A DNA stretch of 51,565 nucleotides from Atkinsonella hypoxylon. Its lineage: Eukaryota; Ascomycota; Sordariomycetes; Hypocreales; Clavicipitaceae. The number at the start of each line of letters is the position of its first letter. The first letter of the stretch is position 1. The stretch spans positions 1 to 51,565 of the forward strand of contig JFHB01000216.1 of assembly GCA_000729835.1 (NCBI GenBank). The letters run 5' to 3'. A program made the translations under genes and the position numbers. Positions 19,170 through 30,816 of this stretch are shown piece by piece. The notes below the pieces were generated by a model, which did not search any database, was not told where the DNA came from, and saw only the letters and a list, made by a program, of their open reading frames with translations.

Positions 19170-20039
19170 GTGGGGGGAGGTACAATGCAGCGTGTCGGAG
19201 GGGCTTAAAGGGGAAAAAAAGCTCCCGGTAGTTAGTTATTCCGCCTTTTGTTTCTTCTTCTATCGAAAGGAGGAGGCAAGAAATGATGGATGGACGGAGA
19301 ACCCGAGCGAAATCAGGTTTGGTCAAGCACATAGCTAGGAATTTGGACAGGTAGATACAATCTTGTGCCGGACAAACTAGAATGAATTAATTACCAGTCT
19401 TGCTACGCCGTCCGATACACCGGCGGGCATCTCGAGAATGATGAAACCGGCCTGCATGCACGTCCACCGCCATTCTAATGCATGTGTCCAACGTATACGA
19501 AGTACGCATCTCAGCAATACCCAGACCGCACTAATCCCAGACATCAGATTCCCCAGAGATAGTCCGGACTTCGGCGGTCCACTGATCCAGATCCAATTCA
19601 ATTACCAAGTACCCCTGCAACCGCTCTGCTAGGCTCCGGTACAACCCAGCGGGGGCCCACCTGGAGCATCTTGAATCCCCCCTTCCCGCTCGTCCTTTTG
19701 GACCATTTTCAAGCTTCAATTTCTCCCCCTCCCCTCATTTTGTATTTTATACACCCCGTCCCATTTTGCAAGGGCACAGCAAAATAGGCCTATTGTTGCT
19801 GGCTGCTTCTTAGCTGTGGCATCCGCTCCCAATTGACTAAGTAGTCCAATTCTCCTTCATTGCCGGCGATTACTTTCTGAGGCTGTACTTATTGCTTGGT
19901 GGGTTGTGAGTCTTGTCCGCTTAAGGATTTCCAGAATTGTCGCATCGTTCACCGCAATACTAAGTTCCGCCATCGCTTGACCTTGCGGGATTCTTTTCAA
20001 GTGGCCAGAACACCGAGCCCCCTCGATAGCACCGCCAAA
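19170..20039. promoter_or_regulatory. Upstream region of the methylenetetrahydrofolate reductase gene
   Basis: No gene is seen. Pyrimidine-rich stretches (about 19718-19770) precede the reductase gene, as is common for fungal housekeeping promoters. The frame of the reductase is open upstream to 19896, but that extension contains no ATG in phase, so the start at 20040 stands. Confidence 0.5.
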
Positions 20040-21895
20040 ATGCACATCAAGGATATGCTGCTGGAGGCAGAGAAGGGCGGCCAACCGTCCTTCTCCTTCG
20101 AATACTTCCCACCCAAAACAGCACAAGGTGTTCAGAACCTGTACGAACGTATCGACCGCATGTACAATCTCGGTCCCAAGTTCATCGACATCACCTGGGG
20201 CGCCGGTGGTCGAATTGCAGAGCTTACTTGTGAGATGGTGCTTCAGGCTCAGTCCGTTTACGGTCTCGAGACTTGCATGCATCTGACTTGTACCGACATG
20301 GGCATGGAAAAGGTCAACGATGCTCTTCAAAAAGCTTACAAGGCTGGATGTACCAACATTCTCGCTCTTCGTGGCGACCCGCCTCGAGACCAAGAAAAAT
20401 GGACGGCTGCTGAAGGCGGCTTTCAATATGCCCGTGATCTGGTCAAGCACATTCGGGCCACCTACGGCGATCACTTCGATATTGGCGTTGCTGGCTATCC
20501 TGAGGGATGTGACGACAACAAGGATGAGGAACTACTGCTAGACCATCTAAAAGAGAAGGTGGATGTGGGTGCGTCTTTTATCGTCACGCAAATGTTCTAC
20601 GATGCAGAAAATTTTATTCGTTGGGTTGGCAAAGTTCGTGAGCGCGGTATCACAATTCCTATTCTCCCTGGAATCATGCCCATTGCTACCTATGCTAGCT
20701 TTCTGCGGAGAGCTAAGCACATGCAGTGCAAGATCCCCGAAGCTTGGATGGCGGCTCTCGAACCTGTCAAGAACGACGACGTTGCCGTTCGTGAGATTGG
20801 GATGACCCTCGTGGCGGAAATGTGCCGCAAGCTCCTAGCCAACGGCATTCACCACTTGCATTTCTACACCATGAACCTGGCCCAAGCCACCCGCATGGTC
20901 CTGGAGGAACTACATTGGGCACCTTGTGCCGAACGGCCTCTGCAACACGCCCTGCCATGGAAACAGTCCAAGGCTCTGGGCAGACGGGAAGAAGATGTGC
21001 GACCTATTTTCTGGCGCAACCGCAACAAGTCCTACGTTCTTCGCACACAAGATTGGGATGAGTTTCCCAATGGACGATGGGGTGATTCTCGGTCTCCAGC
21101 CTTTGGCGAGTTGGATGCTTATGGCATTGGTCTGACTGGCACCAACGAAGCGAACCGAAAGAAATGGGGAGAGCCACAGACGGTGCAGGATATTGCCAAC
21201 ATCTTTGTGCGCTACCTGAATCATGAGCTCGACTCTCTTCCCTGGAGCGAAGCACCCCTTACCAGCGAAGCAAACCCCATCAAAGACCGACTGATTGCGT
21301 TGAACAAGCGGGGTCTGTTAACCATCAACTCCCAGCCTGCAGTAGACGGCATCAAGTCCTCCCACCCTGTTCACGGCTGGGGTCCGTCCAACGGCTATGT
21401 TTACCAGAAGGCGTACCTGGAGTTGCTCGTCCCAGCTTCAATTTTCACCGAAATGGTCAAGCGAATTGAGTCCAAACCCACCTTGACCTACTATGCCGTC
21501 ACCAAGGATGGCGAATTGAAGACGAATGCTCCCTCTGATGGCCCCAATGCTGTAACCTGGGGTGTCTTCCCCGGCAAGGAGATTGTGCAACCCACCATTG
21601 TGGAGAGCGTTAGTTTCCTGGCTTGGAGAGACGAAGCATTCAGACTTGGAACAGACTGGGCTCACTGCTTTGCGTCGGAGACACCCAGCCGTGTTTTGCT
21701 TGATAAAATCATGAATGAGTGGTACTTGGTCAACGTTGGTAAGTTGATTTCAGACTCTCAGATCCCTCATCTATTCTACGCGCAGGACACTAACGACGCA
21801 CAGTGAACAATGATTTCCATGAAAGCGAACCCGTTTTCGACCTCTTCGAAGGTCTCGAAGTCAAGGGCCTCGATGAACCAGGCGCTGTGTCATAA
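20040..21895 (+). CDS. met13: Methylenetetrahydrofolate reductase, Met13 type
   Basis: Two exons (20040-21738 and 21804-21895, intron 65 nt with GTAAGT donor and CTAAC branch) give 596 residues. The N-terminal TIM barrel (to about 300) shows PSFSFEYFPPKT, with the catalytic Glu in FEYF, FIDITWGAGG, CMHLTCTDM, NILALRGDPPRD, GVAGYPEGCDD, and FIVTQMFYDAENF then PGIMPI. The C-terminal half has WGDSRSPAFGELD, INSQPAVDGIKSSHPVHGWGP, GYVYQKAYLEL and VTWGVFPGKEIVQPT. This is the eukaryotic layout, with a regulatory region after the reductase domain. The enzyme reduces 5,10-methylene-THF to 5-methyl-THF with a bound flavin, supplying methyl groups for methionine synthesis. The final exon supplies NNDFHESEPVFDLFEGLEV, similar to the tail of other fungal enzymes. 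The sequence resembles yeast Met13 more than Met12. The start is placed where family members begin. Confidence 0.96.
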
Positions 21896-23613
21896 GTCTA
21901 TTTTTTCATCACATTCGATTGGCGAACAAGCTTCTCCTGCTCCACCAAGAAAGCTTTGCATTGGCAGCGGTTGCAGTCAAACAGGACGAACATTTAACTG
22001 GCGTCTTGTACCGGAACGCAGCATTTCTTTTCTTTAATGTCCTTTCTTTTTGCAATATTCTATTCTTTGATTGTTTTTGACGGCCAAGCAATTTGCATGG
22101 TGAAACGGCGTTTAAGCACAAATTCATGGCAAACAGGCGGGGGTAAAAACTCGTGACTTTTTCAACAAAAAGCTACACAAATGAAGCAACGGAAGGAAGG
22201 GACCCAAGTGACGAGGAATTTTCGGATGGAAAAGGGGAAAAAAGGGCACAGACGATCCGAACAATGCAACGCGTCACGACGACTGGAAACGAAGAGCAAT
22301 GGAATTTGGGTTTGATGCCACTTTTTCCTTTGCATGGGTTTCATTTCGGTTTTTTTTTTTTTTTTTTCATATTCATGTTGCACAATGAATGCATGATACA
22401 TCTACACATATATCTCAACGATACCCCGCCTATGCACAGCCAGATGTGTTTAGACACGCAGAGAGGATAAGTCAGCAAGTGGAGGGCAAGGTCGGAAGAC
22501 GGAGGTGTCTTCAATAGAAGCGAATTTGAGCCTATTCCGAGACAAGCTTTTGCCATACTATACGTGATGTATTCCGTCGTAGTAGGTATCTAGTTTACGC
22601 AAATAAGATTGATGTTTCACAGTACGGAGTCTCTTGCGCTCTTCCTATGAATGGCTACTAATGTGTAGATTACGCAGGGACAGAAATTACACCGATACTC
22701 ATACCTGCAGTAGCAACCTTGGCTGTCAGTCAGTGTCACAAGGAAAAAAAAAAAGCATGGCCAAACCATCTGCACACGAGGCCAGTCTAACTATTTTACT
22801 ATCCGATTTTAACGAACCTGGATTGAATCGCATCGTGTAAAGTTGTGGAATCAAGTGCTAGGGAAGAAAGCAACTCATGCGTACAGACACATCCCAATAC
22901 CGAATTATGTACTCCGTCAGTCGCTCCTCCGTCTTGGCATGGTGTCTTGCGGCGGCATGTCTCGGTGACCGTCTTGGCAAGACGAAGGATACCCCATCCA
23001 CCTCTACGAGGACTGAACCAGTTTCCATGGCTGAGTGCGCTGCAGGAAGTGTGCTCTACCGGTTAGATTCACGGCTAGACTTGGCTCGGAATAAGGCCAT
23101 GCTGTGTGTGCGAGAACCCTTCTGCCCGGCTGCTCATCTAGACTCGACTGTCCGAGAATGATGCAGTCTGTGCCTGATCGGCCCTCATCCAGCTACCTGT
23201 ACTGCGGCCTTGTCAGTATATTTTCATACAGCTCGTAGTCCTCTCGAGTACGCCTGGCTTGGTCATCAGCTCGTTCTGGCCGCGTTGCCTTGCTTTAAGA
23301 TGGAAACCCCTGGACTTGACGAAACTAAATCTACAGCTTTACCTCCCGCAACCGGAATATGTATCGTCAACGCAGAATGGCTTGTGAAGCAGTTGTCAAC
23401 GTACTCGGGCACTGTCCTTCTCTGTAGTAGTATGAAGAGACAGGAACAGTGTGAGCATGGCCCCTTCTTTCTACACGATTTTTTTGTTCTTGGTTCATGG
23501 TAGAATATAAACGGCACGACATGAACGACTGCCCAACAAGGATGCCCGCTGCGCTCTTATTACTACAAATACAATCCCGGTTGCCAACCCCATCTACAGC
23601 CCTGATACCATCG
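21896..23613. other. 1.7-kb convergent intergenic region
   Basis: This lies between the 3' ends of the reductase gene and the RNA-binding protein gene. It contains a run of about 17 T near 22352-22368 and TACGGAGT/ACTCCGT motifs near 22622 and 22910. Open frames at 22877-23161 and 23210-23503 (plus) have no family signature or splice support. I do not call a gene here. Confidence 0.5.
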
Positions 23614-25970
23614 TTACCAGTCATCACCAACCTCATAGTCCATATTCACAGCCCTCTTCTCCTCCCCATGCCTCCCTCCATCCTCTCCATCCATACCAGC
23701 CATTGCATCACCTGCCTCCGAGCCTTCCTCCTGCACGACATTCTTCGCACCAACTGGCGCCGGCGCCGTATTTACCCACGCAAGCTCCAACTTACCCTCC
23801 ACACCAGGCAACTCCTTCCCGTGAAGACTAAAGTAGAACTTCTCAGCCGTCTTGCGATCCCGGAACGAAACATGCGTTACAGATGGAGTCGTCTCGACAG
23901 ACTCAAATTCACCCATGTTCTAGCACCACATTAGCATTGATCTAAATCGGAAGAACAGAGTCGGACATATGGGCTCACAAGTAAGAAGTGTCGCAGTTTC
24001 TCGTCCTTTCCAGATGGGGTAAAGTCGACACCCGTAACAGCAAGCTTCTTGGGACGATTGTCGATGGAGAACTGCGCATACGCAGCATGTCTTCCTGCTT
24101 GACCACGAAATGACCCGCGTCCTCTTGGTGCGAACCCTCCTGCGCGGTAGCCTCCGCGGTAGCCTCCGCGACCTCTGTAACCACCAAAATGTGGATATAC
24201 GATGGCTTGATCTGCGACATCGGGGTCGATTCCTAATATCTTAGCTTCTTGTTCTAGAGCGGCAAGCTTAGCACGGAGCATATCCGCGCTGGAAGATGAG
24301 CCCGATGGAGGTTCATTGCTGCCATTCTTCTCTGCCAGCTTGGCTCGCAGACGCTCTGTTTCTACCTGGTGCTTGGCCAACAGTTCCTGCTGTTGCCTCT
24401 CCAATTGCTCTCGCTGTTTTTCCAGCTCCATCTTCTTCTCCTCTCGCTCTTTATGAAGTCGCTGCGCTTCTTCTTGCTTCCTCTGAAACTCCTTCATGTC
24501 CATCTCGACTTCAACGTCCATCTCGCCTGGACTACTACCGGGCTTTGGACCCGGCCCATTCGGTATTGAAGCTGGTATCTCGTCCTTTTCATCCTTGTAC
24601 CAGAAGACTTTAACAAACCGGTTGTCAAATATGACTTTAGGAGACCGATAGGCGTCGTTGGCAGATGACCACTTGCTGTACTTGACTATTGCCAAGTGCT
24701 TGTATGGTTGCATTGAAACGTCGAGGATCTCGCCAAATTGGGAAAAAAAACCGCGTACTTGTTCTTCGCTGAAATGGTCTTCTGGGATATTTTCCACAAC
24801 AATAGTCGTCTTTGATTGATCATTTACAGGCCCCTCAGCCGAGAAGGATGCACGCGCGCCCCCTTTGCGTCCACCTCGTTGCGTTCCCTGTTGCCTTCCC
24901 TTGCGACCACGCCCTCTGCCCATGTCCATATTGGGAGGAGCAAATGGCAACATCATGGCATTGCTGGGGTCATATTCTGCTACATGTTAGCAAATTTCAA
25001 GGGAGTCTTTCCAAAGAGTTCCGGGGCCAAGAGAGACTATGCAACGGCAAATGGAAGCCCATCCAATTGCATCCACTTACCATCTTGATTCGATCCCCCA
25101 CCACCATGATCGTAGAGACACGTACTCCCTCTCGAGCAATATCCTTTAGTATCAAAGTCTCTACATCTCTTCCTCCTCTGGCCATTTTCTCGCCCACCCA
25201 CACAGCTCCCAAGCCACCTCGGCGCATCCCCCATCCCCGGAAAGGGCATGCCCATAGCGTGCATCCTCATAATCGCCTCCATAGAATTATTAGGATCGAA
25301 AGGCGGCATCATCATACCCATCGGGTATTGCTGTCCTTGCATCTGCACTTGACCTTGTCCGTGGCCGAGTCTATCATCTGTGCGACCATTTCTTCGACCT
25401 CGTCTAGGCTGCTTCATCGCCCGACCATTAGGACCCTGTCTTTCAACATCCTCGCTGCCGGCCCCCGTCTCGTCAAGTCGCCTCTTGCGTGAAAATTCAG
25501 GACTCGTCTTCGTGGGGGGCGACGAATCGGTAGGCACGTGGTTCTTTGGCGGCGGCGGCGGCGGCGGCGGCGCACCAGGCATGTACGATCGGTAGGCAAT
25601 CGCTTGGAAGACATCGTCTAGAAACTGTTTCGGATCTGCACAGCGCCAATCAGCAAACTTTGGCAAGACCTTTATATTGAGATTTGCCTGTTATCAATGA
25701 GACCAAGAAAACCAAGGACTAACCCTCTGTCAAAAAATCCGGGATCTCCTGCTCGCACAAGCTCCTCACACTCTCTTTGTCGCCATCGTGCTTTAACAGC
25801 GCGATCACGTATTCCGCCAGCACATCCGCGTCGGCATCCGATCTAGATACAGAATTCCTGTCAGAAATAATGCCAAAAAAGTTTCAGAAATAAGCTCGGA
25901 CATACGTGTTTTCAATACGCTTGACGATCCAAGCCTTTAGAAGTGGCGCATCTTCTTCGGAAAATAACAT
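23614..25970 (-). CDS. RNA-binding protein with PWI-like, CCCH zinc finger and RRM domains (RBM26/27, Rmn1-like)
   Basis: Five exons (25970-25906, 25857-25724, 25635-25081, 24976-23979, 23919-23614) and introns of 48, 88, 104 and 59 nt give 685 residues. Residues 1-80 form a small helical domain like the PWI-fold start of RBM26/27 (SEEDAPLLKAWIVKRIE, VLAEYVIALLKHD, CEQEIPDFL). A proline run of eight and a basic disordered region follow. Then comes a CCCH finger (CRDFDTKGYCSRGSTCLYDH). An RRM reads TIVVENIPEDHFSEEQVRGFF, LAIVKYSKWSSANDAYRS, VFWYKDE. A long Glu/Gln/Lys coiled coil and an RGG-type stretch (GYRGRGGYRGG, RGRGSFRGQ) follow. A second, degenerate RRM is at the end (VTHVSFRDRKTAEKFYF, LELAWVN). 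In fission yeast Rmn1 belongs to the MTREC/NURS complex, which feeds transcripts to the nuclear exosome. That role is inferred from domain layout. The third exon start was chosen because it alone restores the phase (FLTEDPKQFLDDVF). Confidence 0.88.
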
Positions 25971-26693
25971 GGTAGATTGTCGCGTTGATAGATTCCTCTG
26001 CGTCAGCTCGAGAGGACCCAGATGTTCAGATCATCCGTGAGGCAGTAATTATATATTTTCCCTCCTAAGTTGAGTTAGTAATTGACAAGAAGGCGATGTG
26101 TGATGGCTTAGGTGACGAAAAAGTTGGAGGCTAGCTGTTGGTGACGTTGGACTTTTTTGGGTGCCTAGGTACACAGCTAGGCGGTTAGTGGACCTCTATT
26201 GGCTACTTTTTGCGCCAGGGTGTGGCAAGTGCCGTGCGACTGGGAATGGGATGTGGATCCATTCATAACGACACAACGACACAACGTAGACAAGCACAGG
26301 ATGGCCCAGCAAAGATAATTCGTACTTCTACTGCTTTGGTCGCCAAAATCATTCCTCCTCCGGCATCTGAAATGCCCTATTACACGCGAGAACAACAAAG
26401 CACAGTTTACATTCTTGAGCGTTCAATTGATCTTAGACGACATAACTACATATATGAAAAGCCGAACAATGCTTCCCTTGATTATAGCCTCAACCTTGCT
26501 TTTGGTTGCCTTGTTGTTTTCCTTTTCTCGGTGGGCTTGCCCGTGGACTGCCCTCACCGTTTTCAATATCCGTTTAGGTTGCCACACCCAGGGTTCCGCG
26601 AGGAAAGCGCCCTAAGCCTTTGCTAGTAACCTATTGACGAGATGTGCCCATGGTGGCACGATGCATAATTCTATCGGCATTCGCAAGAGCCAT
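25971..26693. promoter_or_regulatory. Upstream region of the RNA-binding gene and 3' region of EF-2
   Basis: No gene is supported. A TACCTAGG-type motif lies at about 26163-26171. Two overlapping plus-strand frames (26210-26626 and 26415-26615) include a hydrophobic stretch but share no codon pattern with real genes nearby. Confidence 0.5.
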
Positions 26694-29611
26694 TTACAGT
26701 TTGTCATAATACTGGAAGAAGAGTTAGCACAGGTTCGATCAGACCTATCAAGTGAAAGATTGTGAAAACAACTTACGTTCTCAATGCCAGGAACCTCAAT
26801 CTTGATGCCCTTGCGCTTACGCATCTCAGTAACAATGGCTCCAACTTTTGAGGTGGCATCAAGAGGAGAGCCACCAGGCAGGACCTGCCAGTGGTCGAAG
26901 ACGGACTGAGGGAAGGCCTGACCAGATGTGGCCTGACGCAGGTCACCGTTGAAGCCGAAAGATTCCAAAACAGGCAAGTAAGCTTTGATGGTAAAGAGAG
27001 GAGTACCAGGACGCTGCTCCTCGTTGAAGACGTGACCGCGACGGCGGGTAAGGACACCGTATACACCACCCATGGCCTGCTCGGGAACCTGAATTTCGAC
27101 CATGTAGACGGGCTCCAGCAAAGCGGGCTCAGCCAATAGCGCAGAAGCGTACAAGACACGACGGGCAGTGGGGATGATCTGGCCACCACCACGGTGAATA
27201 GCATCAGCATGCAAGGTGACATCAAGGATATTGAAGCGGATAGAGCGCATGGGCTCTTCAGCAATGGGACCCTCACGGGAAGCCCACTGGAAACCAGAGA
27301 CAACGGAATCCTTGATTTCGTTCAAGTATTGAACGGCTTTGGTCTGGTCGACCAGCAGGTTGGCACCCGTGCCGTCAGGGCCGAAACACCAGATTTTACG
27401 AGCATCAGTGACATCCCAGCCGAAGTCGTCCGCCATAATACGGGCACGAGCCTTAAAATCATCACGGGCAGAGACCTTGCCGCTCTCAATGGCCAGGGAC
27501 AAATCCTCACCAATGGGCTCAGCAACCATGTACAGACGGTTGTGCTTGTTGGGTGACTTGGACAGAGCAGTCATGCTGGACTTGCCCTGGACGGTCTCAC
27601 GGTACTGGACGACGGGGTCAGAGATGATGAGAGGTACGCCAGCGTGGTCTTCCTCGAGATCCTTCAAGCAAATTTCGAGATGCAGTTCACCGGCACCAGC
27701 AACAATGTGCTCACCGGACTCGGAGTGCATGGTAAGGACGCAAGGGTCAGACTTGGACAGACGCTTGAGACCTTCGACCAGCTTGGGAAGATCCTGGGCG
27801 TTCTTGACCTGGACGGAACGTTGGACGACAGGAGATACAGAAAACTTCATGACCTTGAGGTTGTGGGCGGTTTCGGAAGTGGTAATAGTACCAGATTTGA
27901 GCAAGAACTGGTCAATACCAACAAGACCGATAATGTTACCGGCAGGCATGTCATCAATTGGCTCGACCGTTTTGCCCATCATGAGAACAGTGCGTTGAAT
28001 GGCCTTGATGAACAGATCATCCTTCTTGCCAGGAGTGTAGTTGGGACCCTGAATGCGGACCTTGAGACCAGAGCGGACAGTACCTGAGAAGACACGACCG
28101 AAGGCGTAGAATCGACCCCTATCGAGTGCGGGCACCATCTTACTGATGTAACACATGAGAGGACCCTTAGGGTCACAGTCACGAATACCGATGGCGGCCT
28201 CATCATCCGGAGGACCCTCGTACAGCGTCTCGGCACGGTACTTTTGGGCAGTAACGGGGGAGGGAAGGTGGAGAATCATCATTTCCAGCAAAGAATCAGC
28301 AGCGGGCAGGAAAGTTCGCATGACAACCTTGAGCAGCTGCTTGCCCTCCTTGGCGCGGTCCTCAGCGTTGAGCTTGAGGTTGAGCTTCTCGAGGAGGGTG
28401 GTGATCTCGTCATTCTTGAAGTTCATGACGGCGTTGAAGATCTTGAAAATAGGATCCAGGATGAACTGGTTGAAGGCACGCTCGAGCTGCTTGCCCTCGT
28501 AGGTGCTATTCTTGGTCCACTTCTTGGTGTGGGGGTTGAAGTAGTTGTCACCCTGTGATGAGGATGTTAGCGGTTGACATCCTGGCGGCCGTCGATTAAG
28601 GTCATGATCATGGCGTGGAGAAACCCGTGAGATATACGTACCCATAGACGTTCCATCATCTTGTTCTTGTCGACACCAAACTTCTTGGCATATCGGACAG
28701 CAAACTGACGGACAGTGAAAGCCCAGCCATGGAGGCCGGAGCCGAAAGCAATGGTACCCTTGTCAGGGTAGACCTGGACGTCACCTAGCGACTTGTCGAA
28801 GTAGGTGGAGATGATGACGTTGACGGACTCGATCGTTCGGGAGAAGGACTGGTACAGGTCCTCCTTGGAGACCTGAAGCTCAAGAAGAGCACGGTCGACT
28901 TTGTTGATGATAACGACGGGCTTGATACGCTCACCGAGAGCCTGTCGGAGCACAGTCTCGGTCTGGACGCACACACCTTCGACGGTATCGACAACGACCA
29001 AAGCACCGTCAGTGACACGGAGAGCAGCAGTAACTTCAGAAGAGAAATCAACGTGACCGGGAGAGTCGATCAGGTTGATCAAGAAGTCCTGACCGTCGGT
29101 CTTCTGTCCGACAATATCCTTGACATCCTCGGGGTCTTCAAGGCGACCATACAGAGAGATGGCAGTCGATTTGATGGTGATACCACGTTCCTGTTCATCT
29201 ATACGAGTATCTGTTGCTCTCGCTTCGCCGGCCTTTGCGCTGGAAATGATACCGGCCTTGGCGAGAAGAGAGTCGGTCAGGGTAGACTTGCCGTGATCGA
29301 CGTGGGCAATGACGGACATGTTACGGACATTGCTAGGCTTGTCCATAAGCGCACGGATCTCGGCGATGGTGAAACTAGAATTCGAGGAAGAGATATAATT
29401 AGCATGATGTTGCTTGCAACTCCTACGTTGAGCACCACCGGTAGGACACAAGCAGAAAAGAAAAAATTAAAGGAAAAATCTAGCAGCTTCGTCCCAAAGC
29501 TCGCTTAAACGATGATACCATGACGAGAAGAGAAAAATGTCGCCAAGTATACGCTCGGATTTGCGAATTCATAAAGTACACATCAGCAAAAGCTTGCACT
29601 TACTTGACCAT
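26694..29611 (-). CDS. eft2: Translation elongation factor 2 (eEF2)
   Basis: Four exons (29611-29604, 29374-28642, 28552-26777, 26711-26694) give 844 residues, the usual eEF2 length. The first exon is only 8 nt (ATG GTC AA) and precedes a 229-nt intron. The last exon is 18 nt and encodes YYDKL and the stop. Visible landmarks are the GTPase P-loop AHVDHGKST (26-34), the switch region RATDTRIDEQERGITIKSTA, DSPGHVDF and NKVDR. In domain IV, LHADAIHRGGGQIIPTARR contains the His that is modified to diphthamide. The factor drives ribosome translocation with GTP in the cytosol. The promoter is pyrimidine-rich on the coding strand and has two TGACTCA sites. The tiny terminal exons are easily missed: without them the ends read into intron sequence. 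Confidence 0.98.
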
Positions 29612-29781
29612 TTTGGCGGTGTTGTTGAGGGCGACCTCGTTCGGTGGGAAAAGTAGTTGTAGGAGGAAAAGTTGCTATCGCCGATGCTGAGCAAAGCGGG
29701 GTTGAAGATTTTCTATGAACCCCGCGCTCAGGATTGGACTACTTATGAAAGCGAAGAGTTGGCCACCTAGTAGAGAAGGGA

Positions 29782-29808
29782 TGACTCAATGACGCAGCAA
29801 ATGAGTCA
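29782..29808. promoter_or_regulatory. Pair of TGACTCA (Gcn4/CPC1-type) sites upstream of EF-2
   Basis: TGACTCA lies at 29782-29788 and its reverse complement TGAGTCA at 29802-29808, two helical turns apart and about 170-200 bases upstream of the EF-2 ATG. This is the consensus for the general amino-acid control factor Gcn4/CPC1 (and for AP-1-like factors). Binding is inferred from sequence only. Confidence 0.5.
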
Positions 29809-29882
29809 AACGTGACGAAATGCGAAAAGAGAGACAGCAACACTGTCACTCTTTTGAAAATCGTCCACTTGAGGGTAACTGA

Positions 29883-29952
29883 GGGTGATGGGGAAGGGAG
29901 AGGGAGGAAGAGGGATGGATGGGGTCAAGGAAGGTGGAAGAGATATGTCTGG
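29883..29952 (-). promoter_or_regulatory. Pyrimidine-rich (CT) tract in the EF-2 promoter
   Basis: On the EF-2 coding strand this stretch is almost entirely C and T, about 270-340 bases upstream of the ATG. Such CT-rich blocks are frequent in promoters of highly expressed genes of filamentous fungi. Confidence 0.45.
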
Positions 29953-30816
29953 TCTACGGAAAAAAACAAAGAAGTGGGGTGGAATGAGTGAAATGAACGA
30001 ATAGCCAAGCCAGCCAGTCCCCTCGGGTGTCTTTGTGGCCTGTGTGTGGCCTGTAGTCGTGGGCAGGCCATTATTTTCTACGGGCAAGCACCGTCAACGA
30101 ACAAACGACGCTTGAGGCCTGGTATCAATACCAAATACCTAGGTAGATGCATACTCCGTATTCATAACATAATTACCTACACAATGCAGCTTGATGCAGC
30201 TTGAGAGGCTCTATCTTGCTTGGTCCACTAATCCTACGATTCTCCCAGGGTGAGAGCATACAAATACACATTGTGTGCATCTAGTACGCCACTGGGGGTA
30301 CAGTTAGGTACCTATGTACTCCGTATAACCCCTCCTTGGCCCCTCCTTGGCCCCTCCTAGGTCGCTCATCTCTAGCCCTTCCATCCAATTACCACACAAG
30401 TCCGCTGCCTAGTGAGAGCCGGCCCATGCTGGTAATAAAAAATTAAAAATTGCAGGCAGGTGGTTGAGAGGGCAACAGCCCTCCACCCCTACCCACCTGC
30501 AGTTGAGATGGTACCTAGGTACCTAGTACGTACCTGCACAATGTACAGAGTTATCCTCATAAGTCATACAAGAATGATATTGTCAATGTGCACAGGGTTT
30601 TGTTCTTGTGCCGCACTTGTCTAGACATGATTTTCACGTAAATTTTAATTAAACCCTTAAATATAGTGTATACCTTCATCATCGTGCTATTTCACAGTTT
30701 ATCACAGTTTGCACGCCCTATTCGACCTCTTCATTAGCCCCATCGGTCTTCCATCATAGTCCCGGAAAATGTGAAACCTAAAGTTGAACAAAGTATGACT
30801 CTTATCGAATTACTCA
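29953..30816. other. Intergenic region with clustered palindromic motifs
   Basis: This is the distal EF-2 upstream region and the 3' region of csf1. TACCTAGGTA-type motifs occur at about 30136-30145, 30305-30314 and 30512-30530. TACTCCGTA occurs at 30152-30160 and 30317-30325. A near-perfect 11-bp direct triplication (CCCCTCCTTGG and a variant) lies at 30329-30360. No coding frame is supported. Confidence 0.6.

Noticed and set aside
19896..20040. In-frame N-terminal extension of the methylenetetrahydrofolate reductase, considered as a mitochondrial targeting form
   Set aside because: The extension begins at TTG and contains no ATG before 20040.
24812..25492. 226-codon plus-strand frame opposite the RNA-binding protein
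   Set aside because: It overlaps confirmed exons and introns of the minus-strand gene and carries no recognisable motif.
26210..26626. Plus-strand frames with a hydrophobic stretch between the RNA-binding gene and EF-2
   Set aside because: Two frames compete, neither has family similarity, and the region is promoter and 3' untranslated sequence of two real genes.
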